From DATAOG01 sp963753685 (GTDB lineage: Bacteria; Pseudomonadota; Alphaproteobacteria; Geminicoccales; Geminicoccaceae), in the NCBI GenBank assembly GCA_963753685.1, contig CAVWDE010000004.1, forward strand, positions 124,001 to 188,000: a stretch of 64,000 nt of DNA. Reading direction: 5' to 3'. Shown piece by piece: positions 45,849-56,364 of this stretch. Numbering within the stretch: the stretch's first letter is position 1; every line of letters begins with the position of its first letter. The notes beneath the pieces were generated by a model. That model had not been told where the DNA came from. It did not search any database and saw only the letters and a program-made list of their open reading frames with translations. The position numbers were made by a program, and so were the translations under genes.

Positions 45849-46158
45849 ATGCCCGTCCAAACCCACGCGCTCATCATCGGCGGCGGCATCGCCCGACCCA
45901 GGCCAGGATCGGCGCCTCGATCCTCGAGGAATGCGCTCCGCCTCGCTAAGGGGCTGCGCGACCGGGCCGGCGACATCACCTCAGCCTTTGCGGCCTTGGA
46001 GCGCGACCGGCGGCGCCGGGCTGAGCGGATCATCGCCTACGGCCGCCGGAGCGGCGACCGCCCGTGCCCCTGATGGCGCGGCTCCAGAGCCTGCTGATGC
46101 CGCTCTTCCTGCGAGCCAGTCCCGGATTCACGGCTATCGGCCGCGCTGGGAACCGTAA
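45849..46158 (+). pseudogene. FAD-dependent monooxygenase relic
   Basis: ATG 45849 begins with the FAD-binding fingerprint THALIIGGGIA, then jumps within a few residues to the family's C-terminal half: GASILEE in one frame and NALRLAKGLRDRAGD...AFAALERDRRRRAERI in another. It ends IHGYRPRWEP then a stop in a third frame. An intact enzyme would have about 300 more residues in between. The gene has been reduced to its two ends with at least two frame changes. The 200 bp before it hold nothing recognisable. Confidence 0.7.
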
Positions 46159-46168
46159 GCCTCACCCC

Positions 46169-48120
<1,952 letters not shown>

Positions 48121-48181
48121 CCTCGCATCAGGGTGGCGCAAGATAGCCCATGACGGGTAGCGGACAAGAGCCGAGCGGCCC

Positions 48182-49015
48182 TCAGCTGGGGCGATGGCTG
48201 GATCCGGTCGATCGCGCGCGGGCCGGCGCCGCGTCCTGGATGGCCAGATGGAGGGCCACGCCGGCGGCACCGATCGCCTCGTTCAGCGCCGGCGGCGGCG
48301 GCGCGTCGGTGACCAGATCGTCCAGGTCGGCGAGCGGGCAGACGAGCTCGTAGCGCGCCTGCTCGAGCTTGCTGTGATCGACCAGGAGAATCTTCCGGCG
48401 CGCGCGCTCGAGCATGACCCGCTTGACCCAGGCGGCGCCGGGGAGGACCTCGGTCGGGCCCTCCGCGGTCAGGCCGCCGGCGCCGATCACCGCCTTGTCG
48501 GCGTGAAAACGGCGCAGGAAGGCCAGCGTCTCCGGCCCGAAGGTGCCACCCTCGGAGGCCGCGTAGTCGCCCGGGCAGACCACGACCCGGATCGCCGGGT
48601 TGGCGGCGAGCGTGCTCGCGATGCCCAGGCTGTTGGTGATCACCGTGAGCGGCATAGGCAGGGTCGCAAGCCGGCGCGCGAACTGCCAGGTGGTCGAGCC
48701 GCAGTCGATCATCAGGACATCGCGCGCGGCCGTCAGCTCGACGGCGTGGCGCGCGATCTGCTCGCGCTCCGCCGTGAGCTCGCCCTGGCGCTCGGCCAGC
48801 GAGGGTTCGACCCCGATCGCCGGCAGGGCGGCGCCGCCGTAGGTGCGGCTGACCAGGCCGCCGTCGCTCAAGGCATCGAGATCGCGGCGCACGGTCTCGG
48901 TCGAGACGCCGAAGGCACGCGCCAGGGCCGCGACCCGCACGGTCGGGTTGGCGCGCAGCTCGGCGATGATGCGCTCGCGGCGCGCGAGCTTGCCGAAGCG
49001 GGCTTCACCGCTCAC
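48182..49015 (-). CDS. DeoR-family transcriptional regulator
   Basis: GTG 49015 overlaps the HAD stop by 4 bp and gives 277 residues. The N-terminal DeoR helix-turn-helix (RRERIIAELRANPTVRVAALA, VSTETVRRDLDALSDGG) is followed by a sugar-phosphate-binding domain (DVLMIDCGSTTWQFA and VIGAGGLTAEG). DeoR proteins repress sugar-catabolism operons and are relieved by a phosphorylated intermediate. It is last in the minus-strand unit that contains the kinase, dehydrogenase and HAD phosphatase, so it probably controls both this unit and the divergent ABC operon. Confidence 0.93.
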   Translation of the reverse strand: MSGEARFGKLARRERIIAELRANPTVRVAALARAFGVSTETVRRDLDALSDGGLVSRTYGGAALPAIGVEPSLAERQGELTAEREQIARHAVELTAARDVLMIDCGSTTWQFARRLATLPMPLTVITNSLGIASTLAANPAIRVVVCPGDYAASEGGTFGPETLAFLRRFHADKAVIGAGGLTAEGPTEVLPGAAWVKRVMLERARRKILLVDHSKLEQARYELVCPLADLDDLVTDAPPPPALNEAIGAAGVALHLAIQDAAPARARSTGSSHRPS

Positions 49016-49806
49016 CGCACCTCCAGGATACGCGCGGTCAGCTCGGCGAAGCCGGCACCGCCAAAGGCCGCGGTCACCCAGGCCGGCTCGGCCGCCAGTC
49101 GACCCTCGAAGTCCCGGACATTGGCGACCCCGACCGAGTTCGGGAAATAGGCGAACATCGGCGCATCGTTGGGCGAATCGCCGACGAACAGGACCTGCCC
49201 GGCGGCGGCATCGGCGTCGAGATCGAAGCGCTCGCGCAACAGGCGCAGGGTCATCGCGAGCTTGTCGTAGTCGCCGAACCAGCCGTTGACGTGGATCGAG
49301 CTGACCCTGGCCCTGGCGCCGGCGGCCTCGAACATGAGGACGATGCGGGCGACCGCCTCGGCCGGCAGCGGCGCCACGTCCTCGCGCCAGTCGATCGCGA
49401 GGTCCGCCTCCCGGTAGGCCTGATCGGATGCGATCGCCGCGCCCGGCACCTCGGCCAGGATGTGCGCTGCAAGGGCGTCCAGACGTCGGCGATCCTCGGC
49501 GCGCTGGTGGGGCATTTTCCAGAAGCAGCGCAGCATCCGTCGCCCGGCGCGCTGGTACGTGAAATAAAAGGCGCCGTTCTCGCCGACCACGCCATCGACC
49601 GGCCAGAAGCGGGCGATCAGATCGCACCAGCCGGCCGGCCGGCCGGTCACCGGCACGATCTTGAGCCCGGCCGCCTGCAGGCGCTCGAGCGCGGCGTAGG
49701 CGCGCGCGGTCAGGCGCCCGTCATCGGTCAGCGTGTCGTCGATGTCGCACAGCACGACCCGGATCTGGCGCAGCGCCGCGGCCGGGAATTCGCTGAGCGG
49801 TCTCAT
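49012..49806 (-). CDS. HAD-superfamily phosphatase (type IIB)
   Basis: The 264-residue protein has the HAD motifs: DIDDTLT (nucleophile Asp), VTGRP (motif II Thr), a motif III Lys region (YDKLAMTL) and GDSPNDAPMF (motif IV). The cap type IIB resembles sucrose-phosphatase and mannosyl-3-phosphoglycerate phosphatase. It therefore removes phosphate from a small sugar or polyol phosphate. It overlaps the DeoR gene by 4 bp and follows the dehydrogenase by 29 bp, in the same operon. Confidence 0.9.
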   Translation of the reverse strand: MRPLSEFPAAALRQIRVVLCDIDDTLTDDGRLTARAYAALERLQAAGLKIVPVTGRPAGWCDLIARFWPVDGVVGENGAFYFTYQRAGRRMLRCFWKMPHQRAEDRRRLDALAAHILAEVPGAAIASDQAYREADLAIDWREDVAPLPAEAVARIVLMFEAAGARARVSSIHVNGWFGDYDKLAMTLRLLRERFDLDADAAAGQVLFVGDSPNDAPMFAYFPNSVGVANVRDFEGRLAAEPAWVTAAFGGAGFAELTARILEVR

Positions 49807-49835
49807 CAGGAAATCTGTCTAACGACTTAAACAAA

Positions 49836-51119
49836 TTAGAGAAAACCGCTGTCTGCGGCGAGATCGAGGAAGGTGTAGCGGTTGCGGATCAGGCGGGCGT
49901 GGCGCACGGCCTCGCGGTAGAAGTCCTCCGGCCAGCCAAGCGCTTGCGGGGTGGTCGGCGCTCCGGCCTGCGCCAGGATCTCGCGCAGCTGCTCGGGCGG
50001 CTTGTGGATGGCGGCGATGTGCGCGCGGATCTCGTCCCAGCGCTCGGCGAGGCGGTGGTTGAGCTGGATGGCGGCGCCGTGATCGACGCGCTTTTTGCGG
50101 AATTCCTGCCAGCAGGAGTGGCCGAGCTCGGGGCCGAAATGATGGCTCAAGGCCGCTTCGTCGATCCGCGAGGGTTCGATATGGGGCGCTGCGCCAGCCA
50201 GGGTCTGCGCCTGCAGGCGCGCCATGGTGAGGGTCGTGACCCCGATCTGCTCGCCGTGGAACGCCTTGGGCCAGGCGGGCTCGCCCAGCATGTCGACGTA
50301 GTGGCTGATCAGATGCTCGCCCTGGCTCGCGGGATCGCTGCCGCCGCACAGGGTCATGCCGAAGCCCGACAGCACGAGGGTCGTCACCAGGCGCCGGATC
50401 GCGTCCAGGTCCCCTGATACCAGGCCGGTGGAGGCCGCCAGCAGCGGGCCTTCGTCCTCGGCGAGCAGCGCGAACGGCGCCTGCCGGTAGGGCCGGCCGA
50501 GCAGCAGGTGCGCGAGCAGCCAGTCGGCCTGGGCGGTCGTGCGGCAGACCGAATCGCCGAGTCCGGCCCGGATCATGCGCACCGGCGCCGCCGCCAGGAT
50601 CTCCAGGTCGAGGAATACCGCCGCGGCCGCCTGGGCGGCGAGCGAGCTCTTGTGACCCTCGATCGTGATCGCGGCATTGACCGAGGTGTAGCCGTTCATC
50701 GAGGGCGCGGTCGCGAACACGGCGAACGGCTGGCCGGCCTGGGCGGACGCGTATTTGCAGAGGTCGTTGATCGTGCCGGAGCCGACCGCGATCAGGGCAC
50801 TCGCCTCGGCCGTGGCCTTGCGCAGCCGATCGACGGTCTCGAGGTCGGGCTCGGGATGCTCGGGCAGGACGATGCTCTGGACCAGGGCGACCCGGCCGAG
50901 CGCCTGCTCGACCCGCCGCCCGAGCACGCGGCGCGTGGTCGGATCGCTCACCACCGCGAGCCGCTCGCCGAGGTCGAGTGCGCCGACCAGATCGGCCTCG
51001 CGGCCGGCGAGGCTGTCCTCGATCACGACCGTCCGGATCGGCGCGACCAGCGGCCGACCATCGTCCGGGTCGAGAAACTGGCCCGCCAGCAGCCTGCCGA
51101 GCGTGTCCAGCGCCATCAC
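49836..51119 (-). CDS. Glycerol-1-phosphate dehydrogenase-like enzyme (AraM/EgsA type)
   Basis: The 427-residue protein belongs to the iron/zinc-dependent dehydrogenase fold of AraM/G1PDH. The NAD-binding GSGTINDLCKYAS and PSMNGYTS motifs are visible (the more common PSMDGY has Asp, here Asn). The metal ligands appear intact: AGLGDSVCR, GEHLISHYVD and FHGEQIGV. The closest known reaction is glycerone phosphate to sn-glycerol-1-phosphate, but the family also accepts other small polyol phosphates. It overlaps the kinase gene by 4 bp, so it probably acts next in the same pathway. The substrate is not established. Confidence 0.88.
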   Translation of the reverse strand: MMALDTLGRLLAGQFLDPDDGRPLVAPIRTVVIEDSLAGREADLVGALDLGERLAVVSDPTTRRVLGRRVEQALGRVALVQSIVLPEHPEPDLETVDRLRKATAEASALIAVGSGTINDLCKYASAQAGQPFAVFATAPSMNGYTSVNAAITIEGHKSSLAAQAAAAVFLDLEILAAAPVRMIRAGLGDSVCRTTAQADWLLAHLLLGRPYRQAPFALLAEDEGPLLAASTGLVSGDLDAIRRLVTTLVLSGFGMTLCGGSDPASQGEHLISHYVDMLGEPAWPKAFHGEQIGVTTLTMARLQAQTLAGAAPHIEPSRIDEAALSHHFGPELGHSCWQEFRKKRVDHGAAIQLNHRLAERWDEIRAHIAAIHKPPEQLREILAQAGAPTTPQALGWPEDFYREAVRHARLIRNRYTFLDLAADSGFL

Positions 51120-52573
51120 CGCTCCCGAAACATCGGCCGCAGGCTCTCGAACAGCTTGCGGTAAGCGCCGTAGGCATCGTCGTAGGCGCCCTTGTTGGTC
51201 GGGTCAGGCTCGATGGTCCGGGCCTCGCCCGCGACCAGCTGCGCCGCCACGAGGAGCGACGGTTGCAGGCCCGCGGCGACCGCAGCGAGCATCGCGGCGC
51301 CGACCGGCGAGGTGTCGACGATCGGCGGCAGGGCCACCCGAAGACCGGTCAGATCGGCGCGGATCCGGGCCCAGAGCGGGCTCCTGGCACCGCCGCCGAG
51401 GAGCAGAATGGCGCTGATTGCGACCCCCATCTCGAGAAGCCGCTCGAGCACGTCACGCATCGCAAAGGCGCAGCCCTCGAGCACCGCCCGCGCCATATGG
51501 CCGATGCCGTGGGCAGCGCTCAGGCCATAAAAGCAGCCGCGCGCCCCCGCGATCCACTCCGGCGCCATGGCGCCCGAGAGTGCGGGCAGAAACGTCACGC
51601 CTTCGCTGCCCGGCGGTGCGGTCGCGGCCAGCGCGTCGAGCTCCCGGACATCGCGCAGGCGAAAAGTCGCGATGAACCAGGCGAGCGCGCCGCCCGAGAG
51701 CCAGCCCGGGTTCTCGATGAAGAAGCGGCCGCCGGGGTAGCCGTGGGTCTCGACCAGGCCCTGGTGGTCGATGGTCGGAATGTCATGGAGCGCGCCCACG
51801 ACCTCGGCGGTACCGAGCGCGCAGGCGAGGGTTCCGGGTTCGACCAGCCCGGCGCCGAGCGGGTTCGAGAAATCGTCGCCGGTGCCGACCGCGACCGGCA
51901 GCCCTTCGGCCAGGCCCGTGAGCGCGGCACCCTCCCGGTGCAGCGTTCCAGCACGATCGGACGCCTCGGCGATCCCCGGCAGCTCATCCGCGGTCAGCTC
52001 GAACAGCTCGAGCAGCCCGGCATGAAACCCGCGCCGGGCGAGGTCGTAGACCATGGTGGTCGAGGCGAGGCCATGGTCGAAGACCTGCTCCCCGGTCAGC
52101 CGCGCCACCAGATGCGAGACCGGCTGGTGAAAGCGGCGGATGCGGGCGCGCCCGGCCAGATGGCGCTTCTGCCAGCGGGCCTTGGCCGCCATGTGGGTGG
52201 CATCCAGCACGACCCCGGTCGTGGCCCGGATGCGCTCGCCGGAAATGTCTCGGACCTCGGCCTCGGCGCGCCGGTCCATCCAGATGATGCAGGGTGCCAG
52301 CGCGCGCCCGTCCCGATCGACCGCGACGCAGCCGTCGAGCTGGCCGCAGATGCCGAGCGCCCGGACCGATTCGGGCGCGCAGCCGGCAGCCTCGAGCGCG
52401 CCTGTGATCGCCGGGCCCAGCGCCTGCTCCCAGAGCTGCGGGTCCTGCTCAGCCCAGCCGGGGCGCGGGAAGGACGGCCGGTAGGCGACCGCCGCCTCGC
52501 CCTGCGGCCGGAGGCCGTCGTCGGTGACCACGGCCTTCAGGCTCTGGGTCCCGATATCGACGCCGACGATCAT
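51116..52573 (-). CDS. FGGY-family carbohydrate kinase
   Basis: ATG 52573 gives 485 residues. The N-terminal ATPase strand GVDIGTQSLKAVV, the GICGQLDGCVAVD site and the C-terminal LLGGGARSPLWARI are diagnostic of FGGY kinases, most like xylulokinase. The active-site Asp is in VAVGTGDDFSNPLG. It phosphorylates a sugar or polyol with ATP. ATGA overlaps join it to the TIM-barrel gene before it and to the dehydrogenase after it, so all three are made together. No isomerase is adjacent, which argues against ordinary xylose or arabinose catabolism. Confidence 0.92.
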   Translation of the reverse strand: MIVGVDIGTQSLKAVVTDDGLRPQGEAAVAYRPSFPRPGWAEQDPQLWEQALGPAITGALEAAGCAPESVRALGICGQLDGCVAVDRDGRALAPCIIWMDRRAEAEVRDISGERIRATTGVVLDATHMAAKARWQKRHLAGRARIRRFHQPVSHLVARLTGEQVFDHGLASTTMVYDLARRGFHAGLLELFELTADELPGIAEASDRAGTLHREGAALTGLAEGLPVAVGTGDDFSNPLGAGLVEPGTLACALGTAEVVGALHDIPTIDHQGLVETHGYPGGRFFIENPGWLSGGALAWFIATFRLRDVRELDALAATAPPGSEGVTFLPALSGAMAPEWIAGARGCFYGLSAAHGIGHMARAVLEGCAFAMRDVLERLLEMGVAISAILLLGGGARSPLWARIRADLTGLRVALPPIVDTSPVGAAMLAAVAAGLQPSLLVAAQLVAGEARTIEPDPTNKGAYDDAYGAYRKLFESLRPMFRER

Positions 52574-53247
52574 GCCGCCTCGCCGCAGACCGCGAGGACG
52601 TCGCGCAATTGCGACCCGAGCGCCCCCTTGCGCGGCGAGAAGGCGCCGTTGAAGACCGCGGAGCCGATCGTGAAGGCGTCGGCCCCGGCGTCGGCGAGCG
52701 CCCGGATGCGTGCCGGCTGATCGACGCTGCCGGCGACGATCAGGAGCCCCTCGCCCAGCGCGCGCCTGGCCGCGCGCACCAGCTCGAGCGGCTCCGCCTC
52801 GGTCGCCCGGTAGGCGAGCAGGTCGACCCCGGCGCAGCCGCTGGCCATGAAGGCGGCGCAATCGGCCGCAATCTCCTCGGGTCCCCCGCCGAGCACGGTC
52901 GGATGGCCGCCCGGCGTGCCGGGGAAGGGGTAGTAGCGGATGCCGGTGCCCTCGAGCAGCGCCAGCACGGCGTCGGCGTCGGTGCCGCCGAGCAGCCGGT
53001 CGACGCCGATCTCGACCGCGGCCCGCGCCGATGCCAGACAGGCCGCGGGCGCGGTGCTCACGACTTCGAGATAGCTGATCGCACCCTGCGCCTTGATCCG
53101 CCGGTTGAGCTCGCGCAGCAGCTCGGGATCGACGCCTACATCCTTGAACCCGATGTGGCGCAGGCCGAGCGGCCGGATCGCGTCGAGCACCTCGAGCGCA
53201 TCCTCGACCGTCCGATCGTCGCGGGTCAGCATGAAGATGAAGTCCAT
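52570..53247 (-). CDS. TIM-barrel protein, HisA/HisF-like
   Basis: ATG 53247 gives 225 residues in a (beta/alpha)8 pattern: FIFMLTRDDRTVEDAL, HIGFKDVG, ISYLEVVSTAP, VDRLLGGTD, GVDLLAYRATE, LIVAGSVDQPARI and DAFTIGSAVF. The C-terminal phosphate-binding strands resemble HisA/HisF and related epimerases or aldolases. It is the first gene of the minus-strand unit and overlaps the kinase by 4 bp. A sugar-phosphate epimerase, aldolase or isomerase role is inferred. I cannot place it in a named family. Confidence 0.75.
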   Translation of the reverse strand: MDFIFMLTRDDRTVEDALEVLDAIRPLGLRHIGFKDVGVDPELLRELNRRIKAQGAISYLEVVSTAPAACLASARAAVEIGVDRLLGGTDADAVLALLEGTGIRYYPFPGTPGGHPTVLGGGPEEIAADCAAFMASGCAGVDLLAYRATEAEPLELVRAARRALGEGLLIVAGSVDQPARIRALADAGADAFTIGSAVFNGAFSPRKGALGSQLRDVLAVCGEAA

Positions 53248-53393
53248 CGGATCGGGCCCGCGCTCCCTGCGGTTGCGGTTGGAGTATGCCAACAAAATTG
53301 TGGCAAGTACCACAAGAATCTTGGCATTCCCCAAGTCAGCATGGTAGCAGTTGTGATCCACGAAGGATCGGCGGCCGGAACCGGGAGGGAGCG
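53248..53393. promoter_or_regulatory. Divergent promoter region with palindromic candidate operators
   Basis: The 146 bp between the divergent catabolic and transport operons are AT-rich compared with the flanks. Three short inverted motifs cluster: TGCCA (53287-53291)/TGGCA (53301-53305), GTGG (53300-53303)/CCAC (53310-53313), and CTTGG (53320-53324)/CCAAG (53331-53335). They are plausible DeoR operators, though no consensus can be proven from one copy. Confidence 0.55.
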
Positions 53394-54797
53394 ATGGCGA
53401 GGGATGCAAGCAGTGCACGCGGGCTCGGGCTGGCGCTCGGCATTGTCGCCCCGATCGGGGGTGCTTTGATCGGGCTCGGCGCGGCCGGTCCGGCGGCGGC
53501 CTGGACCCTCGAGGAAGCCGCCGCCCCGTACAAGGGCGTCACGATCCGGGCGATCGGCGAGGCGCTGCCGCCGCTCGAGGCGATGGATGCCATGAAGGGC
53601 GAGTTCGAGGAGCGCACCGGCATCAAGGTCGTGATCGAGATGTACGAGCACTCCGAGGCGGTCAACAAGGTGATGCTCGACCTCAATTCCCGGCGCGGGC
53701 GCTACGACTTCATCCTGCAGCCGCATCGGGAGCTCGGCCGGTTCGTCGAGAACGGCCATCTGGTGCCGCTCGCGAAATTCATGGACGACCCGAAGCTGCG
53801 CAACCCCGATTTCAAGCCGGAGGATGTGCTCTACGGCCGTCTGTGGCACGAGATCTCGTGGTATGATGGCCAGATGTACGGTTTTCCGTTCACTGCACTC
53901 ACCATGTACATGTGGTACCGCAAGGACCTGGCCGAAGATCCCAAGGAGCAAGAGGGCTTCAAGGCCAAATACGGCTACGAGCTGCAGCCGGCCAAGACCT
54001 GGGACCAGTACCGCGACCTCGCCGAGTGGTTCACCCGGCCCGAGCAGGGCTTCTATGGCACGGCGCTCCAGGGCAAGCGGCACGAGGCGTTGTGGTACGA
54101 GTGGCTCAACTTTCTCTACAGCTTCGGCGGCGACATGATGGACGTGAAGACCGGCAGCGAATGCGGCCCGATCATCGTCAACAGCCCGCAGGCGATCGCG
54201 TCACTGGAGTATTACAAAAGCCTGATGAAGTATTCGCCGCCGGACACGCTCAACTATTTCTGGGACGATGTCATGGCGCTGATGCAGCAGAGCAAGGTGT
54301 TCGAGCTGATCATGTGGAACGATGCGACCTACGCAGTCGCGCAGGACACCTCGGTAAGCCAGGTGGTCGGCAAGATGGGCTTCGATCTCGTGCCGCAAGG
54401 CGCCGGCGGCAAGGTCGGCCAGGTCGAGGGCTGGACCTATCTGATCCCGGCTTATGCCAAGAACCAGGAGGCGGCGTTCCTGTTCATCCAGTGGATGATG
54501 GAATTTCCGCAGCAGTTGCGGCAGCATCTGAACGGCGGCGCCTCGGCGCGGCCCGACGTGTACGCCGATCCCGAGGTCCAGAAGCTGCCCTATGCCAAGG
54601 CGTCGATGCAGACCAACGAGGTCGCGATCCCGAAGCCGACGATCCCGGCCTCGCCCCAGATCACCGACATCCTGGTGCGCGAGCTCAGCTCCTATCTGGC
54701 CGGCGACACGGAGGCGAAGCCCGCGCTCGACACCGCGGCGGTCGAGATGCACGAGCTGCTCGGCGACTGCGCCCCGCTCCGCTACCCGGTGCAGTAG
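53394..54797 (+). CDS. CUT1 ABC solute-binding protein (family 1)
   Basis: ATG 53394 follows a GGGAGGGAG Shine-Dalgarno and gives 467 residues. A signal peptide (LALGIVAPIGGALIGLGAAG, Ala-rich cleavage) leads into an SBP_bac_1 fold: FEERTGIKVVIEMYEHSEAVNKVMLDL, YDFILQPH, LPFTALTMYMWYRKDL. Related proteins bind sugar alcohols, glycerol-phosphate or disaccharides. It is divergent from the kinase operon and is the first gene of the ABC operon. A 553-bp structured gap separates it from the first permease. Confidence 0.93.
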   Translation: MARDASSARGLGLALGIVAPIGGALIGLGAAGPAAAWTLEEAAAPYKGVTIRAIGEALPPLEAMDAMKGEFEERTGIKVVIEMYEHSEAVNKVMLDLNSRRGRYDFILQPHRELGRFVENGHLVPLAKFMDDPKLRNPDFKPEDVLYGRLWHEISWYDGQMYGFPFTALTMYMWYRKDLAEDPKEQEGFKAKYGYELQPAKTWDQYRDLAEWFTRPEQGFYGTALQGKRHEALWYEWLNFLYSFGGDMMDVKTGSECGPIIVNSPQAIASLEYYKSLMKYSPPDTLNYFWDDVMALMQQSKVFELIMWNDATYAVAQDTSVSQVVGKMGFDLVPQGAGGKVGQVEGWTYLIPAYAKNQEAAFLFIQWMMEFPQQLRQHLNGGASARPDVYADPEVQKLPYAKASMQTNEVAIPKPTIPASPQITDILVRELSSYLAGDTEAKPALDTAAVEMHELLGDCAPLRYPVQ

Positions 54798-54932
54798 CGG
54801 CCACGAAGCCGGGCGACGCCCCTCCGGCAGGGATGGCCAGGCGCGATCCCGAAGTCGCCGATCCAAGGTCGCGGCGACGGGATCTACGATCGCCGGCAGC
54901 CGGGTGACGGCAACCGGGGAAGGCCGAGCGAC

Positions 54933-54949
54933 GTTAACCGAAAGTTAAC
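54933..54949. repeat. GTTAAC inverted repeat
   Basis: Two copies of the palindrome GTTAAC (54933-54938 and 54944-54949) are separated by 5 bp. They are unusual in a GC-rich region and could be a protein-binding site. Another GTTAAC lies at about 55094. Confidence 0.5.
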
Positions 54950-54976
54950 TCTTGGATCGTCAACTCTTCCTTCGGG

Positions 54977-55053
54977 TGGTCCATGCGACCCTGGGACTCC
55001 GTCCCGCGCCCAGAACCGACTGGCGCCCCGGATTCCCACGGTCGCATGGACCA
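54977..55053. repeat. 14-bp inverted repeat with internal hairpins
   Basis: The arms tggtccatgcgacc (54977-54990) and its complement (55040-55053) are perfect. Between them a GGGAC/GTCCC mini-hairpin and a CTGGG/CCCAG pairing occur. The structure could form in RNA or DNA and is a candidate attenuator or mRNA stabiliser. Confidence 0.6.
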
Positions 55054-55106
55054 GCGAGCCCAGCGACTCTCAGGGCTGAGCGTGAATAAACGGTTAACAG
55101 CCAGGC

Positions 55107-55148
55107 CCTTGGATGCCCAGATTGCCATCCCCTTGGGTGCCCGGATTG
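55107..55148. repeat. 18-bp direct repeats, period 24
   Basis: ccttggatgcccagattg (55107-55124) recurs as ccttgggtgcccggattg (55131-55148), two mismatches in 18. No coding function is evident. Confidence 0.5.
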
Positions 55149-55350
55149 AAGGACCAGCCGCAGGCCCCATTGGCGATCCGGAGGCTGAGGTTTCGGTGAT
55201 GGCTCGACCCACGGCCGTGCCGCAGAACCCTGTCGGGCGCGCGGCCACCCGTCGGCACGCGACCCGTCGGGGTGCCGCCTGCCCTTGGGAGCCCGCGGTC
55301 CGTTGGCCTCGCACGGGCTCGCCAATGACCGCCCGGCGCGGGACCGGGCC

Positions 55351-56364
55351 GTGACCAAAAGCACGCACCGCGGGCGCTGGTTGGCCGGCGGGCGGACCGC
55401 GGAGCTCGCCGGCGGGCGCCTCGGGCAGGGCCTGCTCGACGATGCTCCGGCACCCCTGTTCCTGGCGCCGGCCCTGATCCTTCTGCTCCTGATCCTGGTC
55501 GGGCCGTTCGGCTACATGGTCTGGACCAGCCTCACCGACCTCAGCTTCGCGCTGCCCGATCGCACCGGTCATTTCATCGGCTTCGACAACTTCCGCCGGC
55601 TGATGCACGACCCGATCTTCTGGCACAGCTTCCTTTTGACCCTCTGGTTCGTGCTCGCGGTGGTCGTGCTCGAGCTTCTGCTCGGCTTCGCGCTCGCCCT
55701 CCTGTTCCGCCATCAGCTGCAACGCCAGGGCCTCGTCCTGACCCTGTTCCTGATCCCGATGATGCTGGCGCCGGTCGCGATCGGGCTGATCTGGAAGCTC
55801 CTGCTCCAGGGCGACTTCGGCATGGTGACCCACTATCTGCGCGCGGTCGGGATCATCGGCCTGCGCACCGCACCCCTGTCCGATCCCGGCCTGGTGCTGC
55901 CGACCATCATGCTGATCGACGTCTGGCAATGGACCCCGTTCGTCACCCTGGTCCTGCTCGCCGGCCTGCTCAGCCTGCCGCGCGAGCCCTACGAGGCCGC
56001 GGTCATGGACGGTGCCCGCCCCTGGCAGATCTTTCGCGACGTCACCTTGCCGATGCTCCGGCCGATCATCGCGCTCGTGGTCCTCTTGCGCGCGATCGAC
56101 GCCTTCAAGGAGTTCGACAAGGTCTTCATCCTGACCGGCGGCGGCCCCGGCATCGAGACCGAGCTGCTCTCGATCTACACCTACCGCATCAGCTTCAAGG
56201 ACTGGGACCTCGGCTATGGCGCGGCCTGCGCGTTCATGGTCTATCTGGTGGTGCTGATCATGTGCTCGCTGTTCTACAAGGCGGTCACCTGGACCGAGGG
56301 CCGCGCCCCGCGGCCGGCGGCCCCCATCGCGTCCCCAGGGGCGTCCCCCGGAGCGTCCTCATGA
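55351..56364 (+). CDS. CUT1 ABC permease, MalF/UgpA type
   Basis: A GTG at 55351 gives 337 residues and about six TM helices. The EAA motif is in LPREPYEAAVMDGARPWQIFRDVTLPMLRP. The earlier in-frame TTG (55285) adds a low-complexity tail that looks untranslated. The ATG of the next permease overlaps its stop by 4 bp. The family pairs this protein with a MalG/UgpE-like partner, as here. The start is uncertain because the leader region is structured and lacks a strong Shine-Dalgarno. Confidence 0.85.
   Translation: MTKSTHRGRWLAGGRTAELAGGRLGQGLLDDAPAPLFLAPALILLLLILVGPFGYMVWTSLTDLSFALPDRTGHFIGFDNFRRLMHDPIFWHSFLLTLWFVLAVVVLELLLGFALALLFRHQLQRQGLVLTLFLIPMMLAPVAIGLIWKLLLQGDFGMVTHYLRAVGIIGLRTAPLSDPGLVLPTIMLIDVWQWTPFVTLVLLAGLLSLPREPYEAAVMDGARPWQIFRDVTLPMLRPIIALVVLLRAIDAFKEFDKVFILTGGGPGIETELLSIYTYRISFKDWDLGYGAACAFMVYLVVLIMCSLFYKAVTWTEGRAPRPAAPIASPGASPGASS

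Larger units (their letters stand above)
54798..55350. other. Long structured intergenic region between binding protein and permease
   Basis: The 553 bp lack a gene but contain many repeats: a GTTAAC palindrome pair, a 14-bp inverted repeat with inner hairpins, and two 18-bp direct repeats. Such intervals can dampen read-through from binding protein to permease genes. The start of the permease is uncertain for this reason. Confidence 0.6.
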
